A stretch of DNA of 64,000 nt from Myxococcales bacterium (GTDB lineage Bacteria; Myxococcota_A; UBA9160; UBA4427): assembly GCA_014240165.1 (NCBI GenBank), contig JAAZXM010000004.1, forward strand, positions 1-64,000, in the 5' to 3' direction. Positions within the stretch are counted from its first letter, which is position 1, and each line of letters opens with the position of its first letter. Shown here piece after piece: positions 7,599 through 16,231 of this stretch. Both the position numbers and the translations under genes were made by a program. The notes under the pieces were generated by a model. It searched no databases. It was not told the origin of the DNA and was given only the letters and a program-made list of their open reading frames with translations.

Positions 7599-10313
7599 AT
7601 GAAGATCAGGAAGGAGAAGGCGGGGTTCGGGCTCATCCTGGGTGCCCTCACGCTCTTGATCGCCGTATTTCTGGCTCTATTGCCGTCGATTCACAGCTCA
7701 ACTCGGCACGATATCGTCAACCTGATCTGGGACGCTCCGTCCAAAATCCTCGATCTGTCAGAAGCCACTCGGCCTGGCCCATTTGGAATCGTGTTGGATT
7801 TTCTCCCGGCGCTTTTGAGCGGGCGCTTTCCCGCGGAAGTCGAAGAACTGCGCTTGGATATCAAGTTCAGGCACTATCGCAAGATTCAAAGCGATCGGGG
7901 CCAGGCGATGGAAGTGGGCATGCTGCGAGAGCCAGTGAGCGTGCCGGCCACTTTGGAATACGGCTCGAAGCGCTACCGGGCCAGGGTAAGGCTGAAGGGT
8001 CGCCTGACCGATCATTGGATGGGCCCGGATCGCTGGAGCCTTCGCGTCCGGCTTCGCGGCGGAAAGACGATAAGGGGGCTGAATCAGTTCTCCCTTCAAC
8101 GCCCTCGTGTCCGTCAGATCCCCTTTGATCAGCTGTTTCAGTTCTGGGGCCGAAAGATGGGCATCATGACTCCCGATTTCGAATTCTTTCGCCTTTATGT
8201 CAACGGAGATTATTGGGGAATCACGCTCGCCGAGGAACATATGTCCAAGCATTTCCTCGAGCGAAATCGGCGAAAAGAAGCCCCGCTCATCAAGCTGAGC
8301 AGCATCGACTACTGGTACTACCAGCACGCGAATTCCAAGCTCCCAGCTGCTCCGAAAGCCTACTACGGTGTCCCCGATATCGGCCTATATGGTGAGAGCG
8401 CGTACCGGGACGACGGGCGCATGCGTTCGCTCTTTGGTTATGGTGCTGAGAGATATAGGAGTTGGCGTCAGGGCGAGTTTCCGCTTGGCAATTTGGTCGA
8501 CATCCCTTCCTTTACAAGAGCATTGCTCCTCGCACTCGCATGGAATCACCAGCATGCGCTTCACGAAGCGAACTCGAGATATTATCTCAACCCCTACACG
8601 CTTCTGCTCGAACCTGTCACCACCGATCAGCCGACTTACACGCCCTTCAATACGAGTCTTCCTTCGGCGAACCCGCCCTTCGTGGAGAGAGGCAGGAATT
8701 TGCCCTTGATCTACCAGCACCTCATTCAAGAGGACGGCTTCTACGATGAGTATGCGAAGGCCATCGAGGAGATGAAAGAATCTCTGCCCACTCTTCGTGA
8801 CGAGCACCAGCGAATATGCGAATCGTTTCCTTTCGATTGCCCAGATCACAACGAGGAACTTCTCGTAAAAAATATCCAATGGTTGGAAGAAAAAGGAAAG
8901 CCATATCTTCGCAAGCTGGCCGAAAATTTGTCGGCGGACTGGAAGGCGCCCAACCTCGAAGTCGAGTTGGGTAATCCAATCCCGCCCGATCCTCGCATTG
9001 AATACCCTGAACATGTCTATGCTGAGTACAGGGAGGGGGGTGTGCTTCGGCTTTACAACCTTCTGAGCCATCCTGTTGAAGTGAGAGATATCCGGGTCGC
9101 TTGCAAGTCGGATGGCGATCGCGGGAAAGAAGAGGGCGATTGCCTGTCGGGGTCGGTGATCGAATCCCCCTTCATCCTGAACACGGGGAAGATCGGCTCG
9201 TTTCCCTACTACCGCGATTTTGAAATTCGCCAGGGTCACGTCAACGATTCGAAGCAACTCTTGATTACTACGGTGTTGGGAGAAGAAAGCCGGGAGATCC
9301 GAGTTCGATTCTCTACGGTGTCTGGCCTCATGAACCCACTCATTGACCGACCCACTCTGGAAGCGTCGGGAGACTTGCCCAATTTCTTGGAACTCGACGG
9401 AGATATGATCCGTATTCTTCCCGGAGTTTGGGTGGTCGATGAACCCTTGATCTTCCCCGCCGATCAGGAAGTTGTTGTCGCTCCTGGAACAGATCTGCGT
9501 TTCGGACCCGAAGCCTACCTTCTCGTCCGGGGAAGATTGCTTGCGGAAGGAACCCCAGACAGGCCCATTATTCTCGGCCCAACCGAAGATAGCTGGCGAG
9601 GCCTATACGTATCCCAGGCCCAAGGCAGGTCCCGTCTGCGCCATGTGATTTTCGAGGATACGAATTTTCTGGAGGATGGCGCTCTGCAACTGACGGGTGC
9701 GGTCAATTTCTTCCGTTCGGACGTTACGATGGAAAGCGTATCCTTTTACGGTTCAAAGGCAGAGGACGCCCTGAATATCATCGAATCCGATTTTGAGCTG
9801 AGAGGTACAGTTTTTCGAGAGGCTCGCTCTGATGCTTTCGACGCTGACTACAGCGACGGAGTCATCCTTAATTCCAAGTTTTTCGATATTGGCGGGGACG
9901 CGCTGGATACCTCGGGTTCAGAGATTTCCGGAGAACATCTTCTCTTCGAAGAGATCGTCGACAAGGCAATTTCAGCGGGTGAGGGGAGCCGCGTGAGAGT
10001 AGATCATGTTGTTGCCCGAGATGTTGGTGCCGCGGTCGTGTCCAAAGACGGGTCCGACCTTTCTGTTCAGCACCTTTCGGTTTTTAATGCGAGGGTTGCG
10101 GCGGGCATGGCCTATCGAAAGAAGAGCATTTACGGCCCGGCGCGCTTGACGATTTCCTCTTCAGAGCTGGGCGATGCGCTCTTCTACAACCAGACAGGAA
10201 GTAATTTGACAGTCAATGGACTGCCGATCACTGAGACCGATTTGGATGTTGACGCCCTCTACAGGGAGGGCCCGATGAAGAAGCTGGGGCGGGAAGATGT
10301 GGTAGCCCGCTGA
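7599..10313 (+). CDS. CotH-type protein kinase domain fused to a beta-helix
   Basis: 904 residues from ATG 7599; the track start overlaps the upstream gene. A signal anchor spans about residues 8-30. The middle region (about 90-400) shows the CotH fold: a long N-terminal strand region with RVRLKGRLTDHW and SLQRPRVRQIPFDQLFQF, then FEFFRLYVNGDYWGITLAEEHMSKHFLE and NSRYYLNPYTLLLEPVTTDQ. CotH proteins are atypical kinases first described in the spore coat. From about residue 620 a right-handed parallel beta-helix follows (FEDTNFLEDGALQLTGAVNFF, then repeated ESDFELRGTVFREARSDAFDADYS-like turns), as in surface carbohydrate-binding or lyase-like proteins. It should act outside the cytoplasmic membrane. 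Substrate is unknown. It sits between DUF4956 and VTC genes, overlapping the latter by one base. Confidence 0.82.
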   Translation: MKIRKEKAGFGLILGALTLLIAVFLALLPSIHSSTRHDIVNLIWDAPSKILDLSEATRPGPFGIVLDFLPALLSGRFPAEVEELRLDIKFRHYRKIQSDRGQAMEVGMLREPVSVPATLEYGSKRYRARVRLKGRLTDHWMGPDRWSLRVRLRGGKTIRGLNQFSLQRPRVRQIPFDQLFQFWGRKMGIMTPDFEFFRLYVNGDYWGITLAEEHMSKHFLERNRRKEAPLIKLSSIDYWYYQHANSKLPAAPKAYYGVPDIGLYGESAYRDDGRMRSLFGYGAERYRSWRQGEFPLGNLVDIPSFTRALLLALAWNHQHALHEANSRYYLNPYTLLLEPVTTDQPTYTPFNTSLPSANPPFVERGRNLPLIYQHLIQEDGFYDEYAKAIEEMKESLPTLRDEHQRICESFPFDCPDHNEELLVKNIQWLEEKGKPYLRKLAENLSADWKAPNLEVELGNPIPPDPRIEYPEHVYAEYREGGVLRLYNLLSHPVEVRDIRVACKSDGDRGKEEGDCLSGSVIESPFILNTGKIGSFPYYRDFEIRQGHVNDSKQLLITTVLGEESREIRVRFSTVSGLMNPLIDRPTLEASGDLPNFLELDGDMIRILPGVWVVDEPLIFPADQEVVVAPGTDLRFGPEAYLLVRGRLLAEGTPDRPIILGPTEDSWRGLYVSQAQGRSRLRHVIFEDTNFLEDGALQLTGAVNFFRSDVTMESVSFYGSKAEDALNIIESDFELRGTVFREARSDAFDADYSDGVILNSKFFDIGGDALDTSGSEISGEHLLFEEIVDKAISAGEGSRVRVDHVVARDVGAAVVSKDGSDLSVQHLSVFNARVAAGMAYRKKSIYGPARLTISSSELGDALFYNQTGSNLTVNGLPITETDLDVDALYREGPMKKLGREDVVAR

Positions 10314-10984
10314 TGTGGCGATACGAGATAAAGTACGCGGTTCTCGACAGCGATCTCGTCTATTTCGAGAATTGGCTCGAGGGGCAGCCTCATTTCAGGC
10401 GTTCCTACCCGCGGAGAATCGTCAACTCGATCTACTACGATACGCCCGACTTTACTACGGCCATCGATAATATCTCTGGCATAGCCGACCGCGCCAAATA
10501 CCGTTTGCGATGGTATGGCCTCGAGGAAACCCCTGCGTCGCGGTTCGAGATCAAAGTCAAGAAGGGGAGGCTGGGTCGTAAAGTTTCTGCGGATCTTCCG
10601 TTGCGGGCGTCAGAGTTCGAATCAATGACTTCGACAGACCGGGATCGCCTGCTTGTTGAGGAGGAGAGCCTTAGGGGGGAACTGCCTTCGGCGGACCCTC
10701 TCCAGAGCGTTCTCCTGGTGAAGTATACGCGCGACTATTACGAACGCGGCAGGGAGATTCGAGTCACAATCGACCGAGACCTCTCCTTCGGAGATTTGGC
10801 CTCAGGGCTGGCCGACGGAAAGCAGAGGCCAAGTACCCTGGCGATCAACGTGATCGAGTTCAAATTTGCTCCCGATGACAAGGATTTGGCCGCAGAGGTC
10901 ATGTTCGACCTTCCCTTCTACCCCGTTCGGAATTCGAAGTATATGTTGGGCCTGAGCCGCCTCGGCCGAAGCGTCTATATATGA
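10313..10984 (+). CDS. VTC domain protein (polyphosphate polymerase-like)
   Basis: 223 residues, starting at TGATG shared with the stop of the CotH-type gene. The tunnel-fold motifs of the VTC/CYTH-related family are visible: WRYEIKYAV at the N-terminus, SIYYDTPDF, KYRLRWYG, RFEIKVKKGRLGRK in the middle, VKYTRDYYE, and NVIEFKF near the C-terminus. In yeast Vtc4 this domain makes polyphosphate from ATP; bacterial homologues beside CotH and DUF4956 are not well characterised. The alternating Glu, Lys and Arg residues lining the tunnel appear intact. It ends one base before the convergent monooxygenase gene. Confidence 0.87.
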   Translation: MWRYEIKYAVLDSDLVYFENWLEGQPHFRRSYPRRIVNSIYYDTPDFTTAIDNISGIADRAKYRLRWYGLEETPASRFEIKVKKGRLGRKVSADLPLRASEFESMTSTDRDRLLVEEESLRGELPSADPLQSVLLVKYTRDYYERGREIRVTIDRDLSFGDLASGLADGKQRPSTLAINVIEFKFAPDDKDLAAEVMFDLPFYPVRNSKYMLGLSRLGRSVYI

Positions 10985-10985
10985 A

Positions 10986-12974
10986 TCAGCCCGGCAATTT
11001 GGGGATCAGGTCGTAGTCCTTGGGATTGCATTTTCGAGTCCATTCCCAGTAGTCCACCAGGAGCCAGGGCGATGTTGTGGTCGCGCTTCCCCGCTCGTTC
11101 TTGTACCAGTTCTCGACCCCGGGATGAGCCCAGACCGTGCGGTTGAACGCGGTATCGAGTTTTTCCGAGAAGACCTCGTGGACATCGCGTCGGCAATCCA
11201 TGGCCGCGTAATCGCTCTCGATCAGAGTGGCCAGGCAGTCCATGACATAGCGGACCTGGCATTCTGAGCTGAAGATGATGCTGCCGGCATGGGCGAGATT
11301 GGTCGCGGGCCCGTAGAGGCAGAACAGGTTGGGAAAATTCGGGACAGTGATTCCCAGGTAGGCCCTGGGTTCGTCGCCCCAGACCTCCTCCAGGGTGCCT
11401 TCGCCCTTGCCCGCAATGCGCATGGGCCACAGAAATTTTCCGGCATGGAAGCCCGTCGCGAAAACGATGACGTCGACTTCCCGCTCGATGCCATCCTCTC
11501 CGACGACGCCGCGGGGCGTGATCCGTTTGGCTGCAGATGCCACCAAGTCGACGTTCTCACGCTGGAGCGTGGTCAGCCAGCTTCCGTTGTCCTGAAGCAT
11601 GCGCTTCCCGAAGGGCGGGTATCGGGGCACGACTTTTTCAAATAACTCATCATCCTCGCCCACCTGGGACCGCATGTACTCGGTAAAAAAGATGCGCGTT
11701 TCCTCGTTCAACGCATTCACCGAGCGTTCGGGGTGCGGCCAATCCGGGTCGATGATCAGGGAAGGCATGAGTCCATCAGAGCCCGGCCAGAAGAGAAGAA
11801 AGCGGTACCAGCGGGAGTAGAAGGGAACGTGTGCGAGCAGCCACTTCTTGCCTTCGCTGACTTGTGCGTGGTAATCCGGGTTCGGAAACATCCAAGCCGG
11901 GGAACGCTGGAATACGTGGAGTTGGCTGGCCACCTTGGCGACTTCGGGCACGAGTTGAAGCGCGCTCGCCCCGGTTCCGATCACCGCCACCCTCTTTCCG
12001 GTCAGGTTGACATCGTGGCGCCACTCTGCGGAATGGAAGGCGTGGCCTTGAAACTCCTCGAGGCCTTCGATGGCGGGGATATTGGGCCGATTGAGTTGAC
12101 CCACGGCGCTCACGATTGCGCTGAACTCGCGAGTTTCCTCAGCGCCGGATCGATCCCGCAGGCAGACGCTCCAATGTCTTTTCGAATCATCCCATCGTGC
12201 CGAAACAACTTCTGTCTCGAAGCGGATTTTTTCGAGAACATCGTATTTCGAGGCACAGCGCTGAAAATAGGCATGGAGTTCGTCTCTTCGCGCGAAGAAC
12301 TCGGACCAGTTGGGGTTGGGTTCGAAGGAATAGCAATAAAAATGGTTGGCGATATCCACTCGCGATCCGGGATATGAATTTTCGAACCACGTGCCACCGA
12401 CTTCCGCGTTCTTTTCGATGACCGAGTATTGGATTCCTGTCTGCTCGAGCCGGATGGCGGCAAGCAGGCCCGACATTCCGGCGCCAATTACGAGAACGTG
12501 AAAATCTTTCGCCTTGGTGGCCGCCTCTTCGTCTTTCCATTCGAAGGCTCGGCTATCGCTTCCCTCGAGATCCATCTCCTCGAGCATCATGGGTACGTAG
12601 GCGTTTGGAACCTCCTCACCCACGGCGAAACGCATCATGGAAAGAACGGTGTCATGCGAAGGCGGTGGCGGAAGCTGGCACCCTCCATCACGAAATCTCT
12701 TTAGAATTTCGAGCGCCTGGGCTCGGACCTCAGCCTTTTCTTCCTCTCCCAGTTGGCCCTGGGTATCGCCCAACGCCGCAGGCTGAGGCCGTGTAGCGCC
12801 GCCGAGGATATCCGTCTCTCCGCTGATGTGGATCATCGACATCAGCAGCGTCGGAATACTGGCACTTTCGAGCGCCTCGGCGATGAAGGCGTCGTCCTCG
12901 GTGATTGGGAGGACACCGTGGGGAGAGCTTGCTTTCAAGACGTCTTTCCTCGTTTGATGTTGGGGTCGGGCCAT
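10986..12974 (-). CDS. Flavin-containing Baeyer-Villiger-type monooxygenase
   Basis: 662 residues. Two Rossmann motifs, VLVIGAGMSG (FAD, about residue 160) and VAVIGTGASALQ (NADPH), flank the Baeyer-Villiger fingerprint FQGHAFHSAEW, an exact F-x-G-x3-H-x3-W match. The C-terminal IVFATGFHAGKFLWP is also typical. An N-terminal extension of about 155 residues before the flavin domain, largely helical, recalls 4-hydroxyacetophenone monooxygenase and its relatives. The enzyme should insert oxygen beside a ketone carbonyl using NADPH and O2. Substrate is unknown; ketones from steroid, terpene or aromatic breakdown are plausible given the catabolic genes elsewhere in the window. It begins at ATG 12974. 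Confidence 0.9.
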   Translation of the reverse strand: MARPQHQTRKDVLKASSPHGVLPITEDDAFIAEALESASIPTLLMSMIHISGETDILGGATRPQPAALGDTQGQLGEEEKAEVRAQALEILKRFRDGGCQLPPPPSHDTVLSMMRFAVGEEVPNAYVPMMLEEMDLEGSDSRAFEWKDEEAATKAKDFHVLVIGAGMSGLLAAIRLEQTGIQYSVIEKNAEVGGTWFENSYPGSRVDIANHFYCYSFEPNPNWSEFFARRDELHAYFQRCASKYDVLEKIRFETEVVSARWDDSKRHWSVCLRDRSGAEETREFSAIVSAVGQLNRPNIPAIEGLEEFQGHAFHSAEWRHDVNLTGKRVAVIGTGASALQLVPEVAKVASQLHVFQRSPAWMFPNPDYHAQVSEGKKWLLAHVPFYSRWYRFLLFWPGSDGLMPSLIIDPDWPHPERSVNALNEETRIFFTEYMRSQVGEDDELFEKVVPRYPPFGKRMLQDNGSWLTTLQRENVDLVASAAKRITPRGVVGEDGIEREVDVIVFATGFHAGKFLWPMRIAGKGEGTLEEVWGDEPRAYLGITVPNFPNLFCLYGPATNLAHAGSIIFSSECQVRYVMDCLATLIESDYAAMDCRRDVHEVFSEKLDTAFNRTVWAHPGVENWYKNERGSATTTSPWLLVDYWEWTRKCNPKDYDLIPKLPG

Positions 12975-13071
12975 GGATTGAGCGAGAAAACGCTAGCAAT
13001 CGGGGGTCGCGAAGCGAAAGCCGTCTTTGTTGATCTTGAACCTGCGTAGGGTCGAAGTCGATAAATTTTCG

Positions 13072-13845
13072 TTAGCTCAAAGTTGCGACTACGGGTGCGT
13101 GGTCAGAAGCAGTGAGGTCGTTTTTTTTCTTCCGCCACTCGCGATCGACTTCCACCTCGACCAGGCGGTCACGAACACTGGCGCTGGCCAACAAGAAGTC
13201 GATCCGAAGACCATGGCCACGGTGGAAAGAGCCGCCGCGATAATCCCACCAGGAAAAAGCCTGCTCTTCGGGGTATTTATGCCGGAAGAGATCGTGCAGG
13301 CCCCAATCCAGGACAGCCTGAAGGCGGCTCCGTTCGGCGACGGTATGAAAGATTTCTCCTTCGGAGGCATCTCCTTGCCAACTATCGATGGCCGAGGGGC
13401 AGATGTTGAAATCGCCGCAGACGATGGTGTCTGAATCGGTATCGTGTTCCCGGATCAGGTGGGCGGCCAGATCATCGAACCAGGTAATTTTTCGCTCGTA
13501 GTCTGCGTGCTCGAGATTCTTCCCGTTCGGGCAGTAGAGGGTTGTGAAATTCAGCCCCGAAACCCTGGCCGTGATGAGGCGGCTCCCAAAGTCCTCCTGG
13601 CCGGGGAGTCCCCGGGCGAGCACTTCGGCTTTTTCTTTGCTCAGGATCGCTACGCCGTTCCAAGCCTTCTGGCCGTGACAGGCGGTGTGATAGCCGATCT
13701 CCTCGAAGGCCGAGTGGGGAAATTTTTCGTCTTGTAGCTTGAGTTCCTGGAGACCCACGACATCGGGCTGTCGATCGGCCAGCCACGCGAGAACGAAGTC
13801 GAGACGGGCTCGCAAACCATTGATATTCCAGGTGGCAACTTTCAT
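13072..13845 (-). CDS. xth: Exodeoxyribonuclease III
   Basis: 257 residues from ATG 13845 (GGAGAC six bases upstream); the longer track start adds seven residues. All signature motifs of the exonuclease III/AP endonuclease family are present: MKVATWNINGLRARL, VVGLQELKLQDEKFP with the metal-binding Glu, VCGDFNICPSAIDSW, GLRIDFLLAS and the terminal TASDHAPVVATL carrying the catalytic Asp-His. It repairs abasic sites and removes 3' blocking groups from DNA. It lies between unrelated genes on the same strand and is probably constitutively expressed. Confidence 0.95.
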   Translation of the reverse strand: MKVATWNINGLRARLDFVLAWLADRQPDVVGLQELKLQDEKFPHSAFEEIGYHTACHGQKAWNGVAILSKEKAEVLARGLPGQEDFGSRLITARVSGLNFTTLYCPNGKNLEHADYERKITWFDDLAAHLIREHDTDSDTIVCGDFNICPSAIDSWQGDASEGEIFHTVAERSRLQAVLDWGLHDLFRHKYPEEQAFSWWDYRGGSFHRGHGLRIDFLLASASVRDRLVEVEVDREWRKKKNDLTASDHAPVVATLS

Positions 13846-13890
13846 GTTGAGTCTCCGAATGGCCAATCGGCGAGCAGGAAACGCGCTCCC

Positions 13891-14676
13891 CTAAAGTTTG
13901 ATTCCCGCAAAGATGTACCGGTTGAGACTGAAGAAGTAGGCGCCCTCGCGTTCGAGGAGCTTGAACTCCTCTCGCCAGGCCCGGGCTTCTTCTTCGCTGA
14001 TTCCCTGTCTTCCTATTACGAAGCCAGCAATCGCCGCAGAGATTCCGTAGCTGTAGCAATTCTTCTGGAAGCGCGGATTGACCAGGGGGACGACTTCTCG
14101 GAGGTAGACGCGGAAACCGGCTCCCTCGAGAAGCGGGCCAAGCCGGGTGGGGAGATGCGCATCGTGGAGATGCTCGTCCCAGGCATCCATGACGCGTCGC
14201 ATGCGCCCGGGGTCGCGTGTGCTCCAAACCACGCTGTCCCAATCGGTATCGAGAATCTGGATACGACCGCCGGGTTCAAGGACCCGTGCCGCTTCGGCCA
14301 GCGCGCGTTCCATATCCGATACATATTCGTAGACCTGGGTAGAGACGACCGCGTCGAAGCTGGCGTCGGGATAGGGAAGCTCACACGCGTCGGCCAATGA
14401 GAAGTCGGCGTGATCGAATTCACTGCAGCGTTCGCGAGTCATGCTCAGCATGGCGTCGCTCTGGTCGACCCCGCTCAGCTTCCCATCGGCGCCGACGGTT
14501 TCAGCCAGTTCGCGCGCCAGCAGGCCAGGTCCGACTCCGATATCAAGAACACGGTCTCCGGGGCGCAGTCCGAGCAAAGCATGAAAGCGTGCACGCTGGC
14601 CCAGGACATCGGGTGTTTGGTAGGTCTTTTCCAGCATACGCGCGCTGTTCTCGTCGAAATTGATGCCGCCCGACAT
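13891..14676 (-). CDS. Class I SAM-dependent methyltransferase
   Basis: 261 residues. The SAM site is clear: RVLDIGVGPGLLARELAE (motif I), GVDQSDAML (acidic end of strand two), ADACELPYPDASFDAVVS (motif II/III) and LEPGGRIQILDTDWDSV. This is the ubiquinone/menaquinone-type Methyltransf_11 layout with a C-terminal cap of about 100 residues. The substrate is not predictable. It starts at ATG 14676 and faces the YeiH-type transporter gene, whose annotated upstream start would overlap it. Confidence 0.85.
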   Translation of the reverse strand: MSGGINFDENSARMLEKTYQTPDVLGQRARFHALLGLRPGDRVLDIGVGPGLLARELAETVGADGKLSGVDQSDAMLSMTRERCSEFDHADFSLADACELPYPDASFDAVVSTQVYEYVSDMERALAEAARVLEPGGRIQILDTDWDSVVWSTRDPGRMRRVMDAWDEHLHDAHLPTRLGPLLEGAGFRVYLREVVPLVNPRFQKNCYSYGISAAIAGFVIGRQGISEEEARAWREEFKLLEREGAYFFSLNRYIFAGIKL

Positions 14677-14731
14677 GGCTCTCCCTTTCCAAGCTAGAGC
14701 GAGAGAATGTCATTATTTCCCGCAGATTCCA

Positions 14732-16129
14732 ATGGCTTCAGCCCAAGTGAAAAATGATGCCATCAGTACCTCCGAAGGCTCATGGCCATTCAATGTGAGG
14801 ATTGCCCCGGCTCAGGTGATGGAGCCTTTGGCCGAGGCCGACCTGTGGCATCATGCGGCCATGACCGGCGAGATCCCTTCATCCAGCGACCCCTACGCGA
14901 ACCCTGAACTCTTTCGCTTCATGGGCAGCATGGAAGGAGTTCCCGACTTTCTCGACCTCGCGGAAACGCCGGCGGAAAGAGCCGCCCGAGAGGGCTGGCG
15001 GGCTTCGGGTCACGGGTGGCTCGAAGCGGGAGGGAAAATAGCTCCTGGTCTCCTGCTCGCCTTTTTTCTCGCGCTCCTTGGCCGGTGGGCATCGGAGGCA
15101 ATCGGGGCGGGGGCTCTGGGATTGGAGAAGTCACCGATTTCTCCCATCCTGATCGCGATTCTCGCGGGACTCGTCATTCGCAACACGGTGGGCCTGCCCT
15201 CGGTCTATGAATCGGGTCTTCAGCTTTGCCTCAAGAAAGTCCTCCGGATTGGCGTCGCGCTCCTCGGTATTCGCTTGAGCCTCTACGGAGTCGGAGGCAT
15301 CGGCCTCGCAGCTTTGCCCATCATTGTGTCTTGCATCGCTGCCGCCCTGATCATCGTCCGCTGGGTGAGCCGGGCGCTCGCTTTGCCGAGCCGCTTGGGG
15401 ATCCTTGTGGCTGTGGGCACTGCGATTTGCGGAAATACAGCCATCGTAGCCACGGGTCCCGTGATCAAGGCCAGCGAGGATGAAATCGCCTACGCGGTGG
15501 GAACCATCACGGTATTCGGTGTTCTCGCCCTGGTCGTCCACCCCTTCGTTGCCCACGCGATTTTTGGGGGCAATGGTTTCGAAGCGGGCCTCTTTCTCGG
15601 CACTGCGATTCATGACACAGCCCAAGTTGCCGGGGCGGGGTTGCTCTACGCCCAGCAATTCGCTGACCCGGAGGTTCTCGATATTGCCACGGTGACGAAG
15701 CTCGTTCGCAACCTGTTCATGATCATGGTGATTCCATTGATGGCCATGGTGTACCAGCGCGGCGAGACCGATCAGGCAGGTGCTTCGGGAATTCCCCTTC
15801 GAGACCTTGTCCCTGTCTTCGTTCTTGGCTTTATCGCGATGGCGGCTTTCCGAACCGTGGGTGATATGGGCGACGCACCCTTCGGAGGCCTGATCTCGCT
15901 TTCGGCCTGGGATTCCCTGCTCACTGGGGCCTCGAGCCTGTCGGCCTGGTGCCTGACGGTGGCCATGGCCTCGGTGGGGTTGGGGACGCAGCTCTCTCGT
16001 TTGCGTGGGCTCGGCCTGCGCCCCCTGGGAGCGGGCCTGGCCGCGGCCCTGGTGGTGGGTTTGCTCAGTGCGGGCCTGATCCTTGCGTTCGGATCAGACC
16101 TCGAAATGCTCTCCCAAGCGGTCCAGTAG
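14732..16129 (+). CDS. YeiH/PSE-family putative sulfate exporter
   Basis: 465 residues from ATG 14732; ATG 14819 and 14862 are also possible, and the track start (14660) overlaps the divergent gene. About ten membrane segments begin near residue 105. Family motifs are SPILIAILAGLVIRNTVG, KKVLRIGVALLGIRLSL, VAVGTAICGNTAIVATGPVI and FLGTAIHDTAQVAGAG, shared by YeiH-type transporters. The family is annotated as putative sulfate exporters, though few members have been tested. The soluble N-terminal stretch of roughly 100 residues before the first membrane segment is longer than I expect for the family, so either the start is too far upstream or this member has an added domain. Confidence 0.82.
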   Translation: MASAQVKNDAISTSEGSWPFNVRIAPAQVMEPLAEADLWHHAAMTGEIPSSSDPYANPELFRFMGSMEGVPDFLDLAETPAERAAREGWRASGHGWLEAGGKIAPGLLLAFFLALLGRWASEAIGAGALGLEKSPISPILIAILAGLVIRNTVGLPSVYESGLQLCLKKVLRIGVALLGIRLSLYGVGGIGLAALPIIVSCIAAALIIVRWVSRALALPSRLGILVAVGTAICGNTAIVATGPVIKASEDEIAYAVGTITVFGVLALVVHPFVAHAIFGGNGFEAGLFLGTAIHDTAQVAGAGLLYAQQFADPEVLDIATVTKLVRNLFMIMVIPLMAMVYQRGETDQAGASGIPLRDLVPVFVLGFIAMAAFRTVGDMGDAPFGGLISLSAWDSLLTGASSLSAWCLTVAMASVGLGTQLSRLRGLGLRPLGAGLAAALVVGLLSAGLILAFGSDLEMLSQAVQ

Positions 16130-16231
16130 AAAAGCGAAGGCGCGCCCAGCGATCGCCAAAGCACGCCCGCACTGGCCGCACTAGAATGAAATCGCCGCCG
16201 GACTTTCGGCGAAGGTTCGTGGAGGAGCGTA

